A stretch of DNA of 64,000 nt from Siderastrea siderea. Taxonomy: Eukaryota > Cnidaria > Anthozoa > Scleractinia > Rhizangiidae. The stretch spans positions 49,791,538-49,855,537 of the forward strand of contig OZ034972.1 of the NCBI GenBank assembly GCA_964030785.1. The letters run 5' to 3'. The notes below the pieces were generated by a model that was given only the letters and a program-made list of their open reading frames with translations, was not told the origin of the DNA and did no database searches. The position numbers and the translations under genes are program-made. Shown piece after piece: positions 56,278-64,000 of this stretch (within the stretch, counting starts at the first letter, position 1; every line of letters starts with the position of its first letter).

Positions 56278-58049
56278 CAAAAATAATGCACGCGCAAGAA
56301 CTTTTTGCGTCCGCAAGCCGAGAACTTCTTGCGGCTACTTGCAGGATGCCTGCACTTGAATACTGCAAGCCGCAAGAACGTCTTTGCGTTTAGAAGTTAA
56401 AACCACAAGAACTTCTTTGTGGTAAGATATCTGGACCGCAAGTAAGCGCAAGAACGTCTTTGCGCTAACATCTTAAAAACCCGGAACCCGGAGAAGGTAA
56501 AAAAGAGACCACTTTGTAGCGCAAGGCACGTTCGAAATTGGCTGCCTTTGTAACTTGCAATCAGTTGTTTATTTGGTCCCTTGTAAGTTTTTTTCTTTGG
56601 TTTTGAATTTTTTATCCGATAAAGAGTTCACTAGGTTCTGAATTTGACACTGGTCGCCTTCTATGTTATTTTTTAACGGCTAGGGAGAAACGAGACTCAA
56701 ACGAAGCACGCGTATGTTATTGTTTATGTGTCCCGGAGTCCCAGACATGCGGTACGCTTAGCGGCGCGAAAGATTTCGCTCGATTTATTTCACTTAAATG
56801 AGGAACAATGGCAAAGCACAGTCCATCAGTCACATTATTAAAGAACCGACATTCACCTGTTCAGTGTTGCTGTACTTCCACCAACATATTAAACTCGGAC
56901 AAATACTTTTAATTAGTTGCGCTCACACGTGTGAGAAATGAACATGATCACTCAGATGAGAAGAAATAATACCCGAAGTCTTAATTGGAAAAACACATTA
57001 TGTTTGTAAAAATAGTTCCACTCATTACGCTGAAGTCGATATCACATTTTAAATCTTCGAAGTAAACCAAAAAAGTCTGAAGGAAACTAAAACTCCGCGA
57101 TCTGAAAGAAATTCGGCACGTCAATTCTAACCTGAGTAAACACAAATCTGCCGTATGCAAATTTGGTATGATTTGCTTGAATGACATTTTGTAACGCAAT
57201 GCATGAGCAGTTCTCTAAGCCGTCAAGACAGCAAGCCCCGGGCAGCAAGCTGTGTCGAAAGGCGAATGTGTAGTTGAAATCATATGTCTATGCTATTTCT
57301 TCGAGTATCCCTTTTTTGCTGGGAAATTAAACTGGTAAAGATGCAGGGATTCTTGATGACTTCACCCACGCGATGGCATGACCTCCTGCATGTGTAAGTC
57401 TTGTCTTGTCTTGCCTGTCAAAGAAGAGTTCGCGCAGTTTGCCACAATTATAGCTTTTGGACCTTTTTGTTTCTATTTCTTGGATGGAATAAAAAACTGA
57501 ATTGAGTCAGTTCTGAGTTGAACCCGTGTCACTGTATCTGAGACACGCCGGAGATCATGTTTACCGGGTGTTTATCTTCCAGTCGGAAAGCTGGCGGATA
57601 TTCCATTTCGTGATGTGAACTTTCTTCGATACTTCGGTTGTTCGAACATTTGCTTCCTTGATTTTTTGATTAGCCTTGTGAACTTTCGCTTGACTTGGCG
57701 AATTGTCACGCCAACACGCCAACACGCCAACACGGCGAAAAATCGCTCGAAAGCTCGGTGATATTTCAAAGAGAATAGAGCGCGAGATTCGCTCTCATTA
57801 CTTTTGCAATACCTCACACTAACACGAGCACTACAAGTTTCTTCGGCTGGACCCTCAGTACTTCTTGCGCCTTCTTGCGGCTTGCGGTAACATTAGTAAC
57901 CTCTTGCGGCTAGATTTTCAACTTCTTGCGTTTCGAATGTTCTTGCGGGTAAACTGCAAAAACCTAGCACTTTCACTTCTTGCGCGGGCTTGCGTGTTCT
58001 TGCGGCTCAAGAACTTCTTGCGCCACTTCTTGCGCGTGCATTATTTTTG
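56278..58049. mobile_element. 1.77-kb TIR element with CTTCTTGCG/CGCAAGAAG clusters
   Basis: CAAAAATAATGCACGCGCAA at the left and its exact complement at the right. About 190 bp inside each end is a cluster of CGCAAGAAC / GTTCTTGCG words, many as AAGAACTTCTTGCG palindromes. The middle has no recognised coding region. Confidence 0.7.
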
Positions 58050-58133
58050 ATATGATTGAATGCGAAAATAGGATTGAATGCGAAATTGACTGTGTTGTCT
58101 GATCTACTTAGTGGTTATGGTGAAAATTTTTTT

Positions 58134-59188
58134 AGCCTGCGTAGCAAGCGTTTCCGTAAGGTTTTCCAGACGTTCGAGGCATTTTTGTTTTTTGGCCGCG
58201 CGAAAATTGGGGCCAGCGCAAAAAAGTGCGTGACGGGGGAGGGGAAGGGAGAGAAGGAAACGCTTGCACGCAAACCCCACGATTTTGAAAAACCCGTTCG
58301 CCCACGAACGGAGTTTCCTGATTGGCGCGGCATGGTAGTGTTGATTGCTAAGTGATAAATCCGTCAATCAAATCAGGTATGCTCATTTGAGCGTGACCTG
58401 GCGTGGTGAAACGGCTGTGGTATCGCATCAAATCTTAGAGACTTGCGAGACGCTTTTACGGACTCGGGAGAATTTACTCGAACAGTCTTGCGACAAGGAC
58501 TCCTGCCTGGTGTAGTGTCGAGCAGCCGTTTGGACAAGTTCTCAGCAAGCTTCGGCGGAGTTTGGGTAACAGCAGACTGGCTGCCTATTGTATTCCGAAT
58601 AAGTTCAAATAATGTACCTAAATTCCTAATTTTCCGCTCGCAACGGTTGCAGACACGGTCCGAATAAAGCTGCGAGTTCTCGACAACTTCCACACCAACC
58701 ACTCGGCAAATATCCGCGAGAATTGTCCCAATATAACCACTTCTTTTTGACCCTTTGAATAGGTTTTCTGACGAAATAAAACGCGATTTTCCTGGCTGAG
58801 ATATATTTCCAAATTTCACTCTGAAATTACAGCGACAAATCCTACACCGATCACTTGGTGTTTCGACGTTTTGAGCCGTCGACATGACACATCTCCGCGC
58901 TGAGTGTTTGGCATGTTTATATTTTGACGGAAGTAATTCTGAAACATCCGGTAGTCTGTTATTCGTTACTTCATTGACAAGTTGTCACGCTATGAATTCA
59001 TCCAACTGTGAAGGTGTCAAAGGGGCGTTTTTCAAAATCGTGGGGTTTGCGTGCAAGCGTTTCCTTCTCTCCTTTCCCCTCCCCCACCACGCACTTTTTT
59101 GCGCCCGCCCCAATTTTCCCGCGGCCAAAAAAGCGAAAAGTGCATCGAACGTGCTGAAAGCCTTACCGAAACGCTTGCTACGCAGGCT
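58134..59188. mobile_element. Foldback element with ~170-bp arms and an internal ORF
   Basis: The left arm (58134-~58305) begins AGCCTGCGTAGCAAGCGTTT and the right arm (~59018-59188) is its reverse complement with moderate divergence. Both contain a TGCGTGCAAGCGTTTCC-type inner end. The arms enclose about 710 bp with the ZAD-like ORF. AAAATTTTTTTAGC-type sequence follows both outer ends, so the exact borders are uncertain. Confidence 0.7.
58373..58885 (-). CDS. ZAD-like zinc-binding domain protein (170 aa) inside a foldback element
   Basis: Intact ORF from ATG (58885) to stop. The N-terminal half has CRIC (residues ~14-17), then FKGSKRSGYIGTILADICRV, then VCNRCERKIRNLGTLFELI. CxxC...CxxC with this spacing resembles the ZAD (zinc-finger-associated) fold that mediates dimerisation in insect zinc-finger proteins. 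The C-terminal half is Ser/Arg/Pro-rich, basic and low-complexity. No DNA-binding fingers or catalytic domain. Position between inverted arms suggests it belongs to, or was captured by, the element. Intact frame suggests recent origin or selection. Domain assignment is by eye. Confidence 0.6.
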   Translation of the reverse strand: MSTAQNVETPSDRCRICRCNFRVKFGNISQPGKSRFISSENLFKGSKRSGYIGTILADICRVVGVEVVENSQLYSDRVCNRCERKIRNLGTLFELIRNTIGSQSAVTQTPPKLAENLSKRLLDTTPGRSPCRKTVRVNSPESVKASRKSLRFDAIPQPFHHARSRSNEHT

Positions 59189-60275
59189 AAAATTTTTTTA
59201 GCGCAGGAGTTTTTTTTATTGGGATTGACATTTTGAGGGGTGTAAAAATGTGGGAGTCAGAAGGATTTGTGAATGTCAGGAGCATATCACGCTTCTGTGA
59301 ATGTGATTTGCTTTGAAAGTTGCGTTTTGCGTGAGAGGCAGTTTCCCTTGGCGTTTTATGGGGTGGGGGGGGGGGGTGGTTTGCGAAGTGGATTGTAAGG
59401 TTTCTGATTGGCTAACTTGTATTTCGCAGTGGACAAAAAGGACAGTTGCGTTTTGCCGGCGTGGGCTAGGAAGAGAAGGAATTGGTACTAGTATGATGAT
59501 GCAATATTAGTTGATTGCTCATCAGTACATGATAGTTCTTGTGAACGGAGAGAAATGAGTGTTTATTTGAGGCGAGAAGTTGATACGAAGGAATCGTCAT
59601 TAATAAGGAGATTAATTAATAAGGCAGATGTTACGAGTCTTTTTGCATTGAAAGAACGAAAATATCTGAATGTTATCGACGGATTTGTGTGGTTTGCGTG
59701 TGGTGTTCGCTAAAGGCTACGAGCAGTCTCACTTTCCGTTCAGAGATAGATAGTAAAGGAAAAGAAAAACAGGCGAGTGAGCGCGAAATCGATTGCGGCT
59801 CGACAGGCACGTTAGCTTTCAAAGACGTGGGCGACTTTCGTCCCCGCTCGCTTGTTTACCGGGTTAGCAAACTGGATTTAAACATCACGTCATGAGATAT
59901 CTTGACGTGCCCCATACTCTGACGATCTGCTCGAGCTCGTGTTTATCAAGCGTTATATTTTGATTCTACTGCTATGTTCACTGTTTGTATTTAAGGTCTA
60001 GGCACAACAGTAAATACTTCGTCGTCCCTGTGTGAGCATTCTCAGTTGTGGACGAATTCATATCGACATTCAACGTTTGAGTGATTTTGCGTTTTTCAGC
60101 ACAAATAAAGCGATAAGAAAGATAAGCTGAGTCATCAGAGTTTAAACATTACGTCATCCAGTACCGCTATAGTCAAAATATTGTGTCACACAATCACACT
60201 TTTCGTCACGCCGGTTCGTAAAAAAAAAGGATCGAGCTAACATTTGTGAAACCTAGGGGTGGGGAGGGTCAGAAT
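59189..60275. other. Right part of the composite insertion, unassigned
   Basis: No gene recognised. G homopolymer near 59362. GC-richer stretches near 59780-59860 contain short AAAGGAAAAGAAAAACAGGC-like and GCTCGCTTG words. ORFs at 59313-59510 and 59689-59895 lack features. Confidence 0.4.
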
Positions 60276-60394
60276 GGCCGGTTAAAATGCCCAATGGGCT
60301 TTCTTGTTTTCATATGAAAGGCTATGCACCAAGACTCGCTTTGAAAAAGAAGTACAAGGCAACTCAGAAATGGCCTATTCTAGGTTTGGTTTTC

Positions 60395-60864
60395 ATGCTC
60401 GTAGCCTCTTTGCTTTTTTCTGTGAGCAAAAGTTACTGCACCTCACTGCAATGTATCATGCTCTTTTTTGATTTTTTTCTACAGAAATAATTGTTGGCTC
60501 AGTGATTGGTGGGCTTTTCTTTATCGGTATAGTCATCTGCTGTATTGTCTTCGCTTGTCGACGACGCCAATCATCACATGGCAGAGTCATAGCGGCCAAC
60601 ACTAGTACAGGGTTACCACAGCTTAACCCACCCTACCCGTGACAGGTGCCACCAGCCTTCCAGCAAACCTACACATGCTATCCCCCACGGCAGCTTGAGC
60701 AGCAACAGACACTTACACCGCCTCAACCATACAACCCTGAAGCAACGGAAGTGAGTGAGCCGCCTCCTCCCTCTTACATTGAAGTAACACAAGGACGATC
60801 AGTGGGGGTCTACACCTCATCAGATCCGCTCCCATCGCCATCAGCTCCGCCGCCTGTGGATTGA
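60395..60864 (+). pseudogene. Cysteine-rich family remnant, duplicate of 46455-46938 with a nonsense codon
   Basis: Nearly identical to the 46.5-kb remnant: signal-peptide core, deleted ectodomain, TTTTTCTACAG acceptor, membrane helix and tail. Additional damage: TGT to TGA at 60640-60642 inside the tail and a one-base loss after the acceptor. The residual ORF still contains PPPPSYIEVTQGRS. Confidence 0.75.
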
Positions 60865-61605
60865 CACCAGAGCAGGAAGCGGGAGGACAGCAGGAGAGTT
60901 GCTAACAAAGCTAGCCTACCCTTAAGTGTAGTATATAACAGCAACACCGCCAACAACATACAAGCCACGGGTTGACAAATAAGAAAACAGTCTCCCTACC
61001 ATTCATACGACAACAGTTGAGCAACTTGAGCGACTTGTCCCAAAGCAATTTGACCATTTTAGAAGAGGAGTTACACTGTACACTATTGACTGTTAGTGTT
61101 TAAACTTTTGTTTGCATGGATGTTTGGACCATTCCATCTGCTATTTCTAAACTTTGGCAGAGAACTTTTAAATGTGCATTTTAAAAAGCTGAAGCAAAAA
61201 ACAATCTCTATCGGTTATTATTTGGTGAAACAGGGGCAGAGTATTCCCCTTCGAGCCGGTGCATTTTAAAAGTTATACTGCATCCCAAAAAGAAAGAAGT
61301 TACCGAAACACTTTCTGATACTATAAACGCAAAGGTCGTCAAGGAGTGTAATTCAGTTCTCCCGAAGCCGACCGTTGTGTGGTGCAGGGGCATTGTGGAT
61401 AATGGATGGCAAAAGCAGTAGAGAGACCCAGGGAGAAATGGAAAGAAAAATGCTAAACTATGAAGTAGTGTGACATCTGAGAAAGAAATCAGGGAGTAGC
61501 TTCAGTTGTCGTGAGCACAATTAAGAAAACAAGTCGAAATAAGCAGGTCGCCGATCATTGAATGAGATGTATGGACAACAGGTGGATTAACAGAATGGCA
61601 AACAA
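60865..61605. other. 3' flank of the duplicate remnant
   Basis: Near-identical to 46939-47675 with scattered substitutions and a few small indels. No gene. Confidence 0.6.
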
Positions 61606-61676
61606 CAGCAACAACAATAACAAGCTTTATTTGCATGACTATAACAAAGTGTTACAGTATTGCAAAAGCCACTTAA
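61606..61676 (-). mobile_element. LINE 3' end (copy split by a MITE)
   Basis: Same CAACAGCAACAACAATAACA / AAGCTTTATTTGCAT sequence as at 47676 and in the same duplication context. Continues for 13 bp after the MITE (62387-62399). Confidence 0.7.
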
Positions 61677-62382
61677 GGTTACTCCGGACCTTCGCGGGTG
61701 TCCTCTCGTGTCCTCCGGGAAAAAATTCGTATGCGCGCCATTTTAAAGGAAAGCACGGCACACTATATATCGTTGGAAAGCTTAATAAATGTAGATTTCA
61801 GAAAAAAAATATGAATTGCCAGGTTTTTTTTTCAATTCCACAAAAGAAAATTGCAAAATGACTGCGAAAATGATTTTGCGTCATTTAATCAAACAAATGA
61901 ATTTATAGGGTACCAAAACTCGACATATTTTTGTGAAATTTGGCCTGAACATTCCTCAGATGTTGTGAAACAAAAGTGTGTCGGGAATTTTTGAAATTTG
62001 TAATATTTCACCCGTGGCGATCTTCAATGCAATGCCCATCGCGCATTCTTTGCTGCTCGAACTTGACAGATTAATTAAAAAATAACCAGTCAGATTATCA
62101 AAACTTTTGATGATTGATCCTTTGTGATTAACACTGTGCAGCTATTTTGCCAATGCGCTTGGATTTCAGTGATATCCTTTTAATTCAATTGAATGACACA
62201 TGGTCATTTTCGCGGTTGTTTGCGATTTTCTTTTGTGGAATTGAAGAAACCGGCAATTTATATTTTTCCGAAATCTATATTTAATAAGCTTTCCAACAAT
62301 ATATAGTTTGCCGTGTTTTCCTTTAAAATGGCGCGCATACGAATTTTTTCCCGGAGGACACCCGCGAAGGTCCGGAGTAACC
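61677..62382. mobile_element. 706-bp TTAA-flanked MITE with ~150-bp terminal inverted repeats
   Basis: Ends GGTTACTCCGGACCTTCGCG and complement, with arms alike for about 150 bp. TTAA lies at 61673-61676 and 62383-62386. The LINE copies at 47750 and 32470 read GCCACTTAAATTTAA (or near) without interruption, giving the empty site. PiggyBac-type or Kolobok MITE by target. Confidence 0.85.
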
Positions 62383-62399
62383 TTAAATTTAATTATTAA

Positions 62400-63549
62400 G
62401 AGCCATTTTCTGAGAATATCGAGAATCGAAAGACACTCACGAAAAATCCAATTTTTTTTTATTTTGCCAAAAAATCCCTTTGGGTAAGCTAATTCAAGAA
62501 AAAATAATCCAAAGTTCCAATGATTTGTTTAACGGACGAAAATTTAAAAAGTTCGAAATATGCATAAAATGGTGGTTTTAGGGTCTCTAAACGGGTCAAA
62601 TTCTCACTCAACTTTAGGAAGCCAGTGAGAGCGTAAAAAAGATTCTTTTTAAACGAAACAAACCATGAACATTATTTAACCTTTGTACTTTAAAACTGTG
62701 TAATAAGTTTGTCAATGTTTGGTTTCGAACATTTTCAAGCGGCGTTCTTATCGAGCCGCTCTTAACCTCGTTTATCACAAGGTAAAAATAAGACCAACTT
62801 CGGCCGCTTAAAACGGCATCTGGTATGTATCATTCAACGATAAAGACTACACAGAAAGGAAGCTCTGCCATTGTACTTTTAACCAGGAAAGTTACAGCTT
62901 TGGGAATTAAATACTTTTCCGTCAGTAAATTTTTACTGTTTAGTGATCTGAGCGGGTAGAATTATACGCAAATTACAGATTTAATTCCTGGAATACTGCT
63001 AACAATTACAAAGGTCGTTAAAGATAGGCTTACCATTAGTTACACATCCATGCACAATGTTTTTCCTGATCTTTGAAAGAAGGTTCTGCTTTCTTGAGTG
63101 GTGCTGAGTGTTAAAACAAAGCAGATTTTTAACGGCATTTCAACAAGACAGGAATCCACTCAGTCAACTGAACCAAGATAACATCGAAAACACTGTGAAA
63201 CAACGTATTATGCCGCCTACCTTGCCAACCAAAAAAGCAACAATACAATAGAAAAACATTCCAAACTGTAAACAAACGAATTTTCAGGATCCTGATCGAG
63301 CGAAGATAATTTAAACTCATCGCGTAGAGGAATAAGCGGAAAGACAGGTGACCTCTGTACTGACCCGCACGTGTCACACCACACTGACAGAGAGAGTCAC
63401 GTATTCCAGTTCTGTGAGGTGATTTGAGATATAAATACAGGAATAAAAACTTGGTGGGAAATTAAAGCTGTTTCTACAAAGTGCGGTAATTTCGTAATGT
63501 ACGTATATGTTGCAGTAAATTTCGTTCAGGGTGTGTTGTACTGATATAT
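62400..63549. other. Spacer without recognised features
   Basis: No ORF with domain character and no clear repeat ends. Short minus-strand ORFs at 63129-63377 and 63374-63559 are unsupported. Confidence 0.4.
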
Positions 63550-63732
63550 ATGGCGTCAACTAGTTTTTCCGCACTTCTAAAGAGGGTTACTGCCTGTGGA
63601 TTAAGCAGTGATTACCCAGGCCACGTTGAAGTTGTTTCCCTAAAAGAATGCACAAGAGCCATCTCACGGCATCTTCAATTGCGACCAAGTGCAGATAAAG
63701 CGGTTGACAGTGAATTCAAGTTGTTTTTTTAA
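63550..63732 (+). CDS. Hypothetical short ORF (60 aa), possible first exon
   Basis: ATG preceded by an AT-rich GATATATAT. The translation begins MASTSFSALLKRVTACGLSS and stops at a T run. No domain recognised and no clear splice donor. Listed only because it starts at ATG in otherwise gene-free DNA; it could be noise. Confidence 0.15.
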   Translation: MASTSFSALLKRVTACGLSSDYPGHVEVVSLKECTRAISRHLQLRPSADKAVDSEFKLFF

Positions 63733-64000
63733 CAGCCCGAGCAGATAATGTTATTGCATTTTGTTCTGGAATGACTGTGTTCCGTAAGTTTGGCCTCAGG
63801 TACTTCGTGGCACTCGGCGTCCCTTAATCTAGGTTCTGCAGAGTAACACCACTCCCGGGGGGGGGGGGAGTAGAAAGGGGGACTTTTGATAAATGTTTGG
63901 GTGCAGGGGTGACTCGGCGGGTTTGACACCCTGACCATGTTTAGGACAGAAAAACGAAATGGAATGTCGATCGTACTGACCATACCCGACAGAGACCAAA
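63733..64000. other. Window end, repeat-like
   Basis: G homopolymer at 63858-63868 followed by GTGCAGGGGTGACTCGGCGG-type sequence that looks like the GC-rich end of another repeat cut by the window edge. No gene. Confidence 0.35.

Larger units (their letters stand above)
56021..60281. mobile_element. 4.26-kb TTAA-flanked composite insertion
   Basis: Ends CCGGCC and GGCCGG, flanked by TTAA (56017-56020 and 60282-60285), as in piggyBac-type or Kolobok elements. The left end continues as a strong palindrome (CCGGCCGTCGCCATGGCGAC...CGG). It separates the two halves of the MITE that is contiguous at 46279-46454. Inside are two further elements (56278-58049 and 58134-59188). No transposase found. 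The TIR is short, so the boundary call leans on duplication breakpoints and TTAA. Confidence 0.6.
53107..62399 (+). repeat. Large segmental duplication, copy inflated by four insertions
   Basis: Partner of 45184-47765. Insertions: 53832-53923, 54414-55979, 56021-60281 and 61677-62382, each with its own target duplication. Duplication homology ends at 62399, where the LINE 3' end stops. Confidence 0.82.

Overview
The window looks like animal nuclear DNA, most likely from an anthozoan cnidarian such as a stony coral. Evidence: GT-AG introns, a multi-exon calcium-independent phospholipase A2 with ankyrin repeats, AT-rich spacers, tRNA-derived SINEs, Penelope-like, BEL/Pao and LINE retroelements, and many DNA-transposon remnants with terminal inverted repeats (TIRs). 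The cnidarian assignment is inference. There is no bacterial-style operon structure.

Left third (1-28 kb). A single-exon gene for a cysteine-rich, one-pass membrane protein with a PPxY-bearing tail (495-1358, + strand) converges on a complete 11-exon PLA2G6 (iPLA2-beta) gene on the minus strand (3137-27906). The exon phases join exactly to 799 codons plus a stop. The PLA2G6 introns are full of mobile DNA. Intron 5 (9.8 kb) holds a Penelope-like element split by a 6.7-kb TIR element, which itself contains a tandem duplication and near-perfect hairpins. Other introns hold Harbinger-type, hAT-like and TA-flanked elements, several packed with short palindromes (GGAGTTA/TAACTCC, ATCGAT, AGGATCCT).

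Middle (28-41 kb). Two TA-flanked elements are followed by a second, broken member of the cysteine-rich family, interrupted by a LINE. Next comes a BEL/Pao LTR retrotransposon (34382-40145) with 5-bp target duplications, one frameshift, two in-frame stops and no integrase.

Right third (41-64 kb). This is a birth-and-death cluster of the same cysteine-rich/PPxY family: remnants at 44.0, 46.5 and 60.4 kb and one short intact ORF at 51.0 kb. Each sits behind a duplicated upstream block. The blocks at 45.18-47.77 kb and 53.11-62.40 kb are one duplication; the second copy was inflated about 3.6-fold by four insertions. These are a 92-bp hAT-type MITE, a 1.57-kb tandem plus inverted array of a tRNA-derived SINE, a 4.26-kb TTAA-flanked composite, and a 706-bp TTAA-flanked MITE. 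The undisrupted paralogue supplies an empty site for three of them directly. The composite contains a foldback element carrying an intact 170-aa ORF with a ZAD-like CxxC...CxxC domain.

Functionally only PLA2G6, the 495-1358 gene and possibly the 51025-51501 gene look like working host genes. The rest is gene-family decay and nested transposition. The best candidates for something little described are the inverted tandem SINE array, the palindrome-packed TIR elements, the ZAD-like ORF inside a foldback, and TIR elements carrying 5'-exon-like ORFs that end at splice donors.
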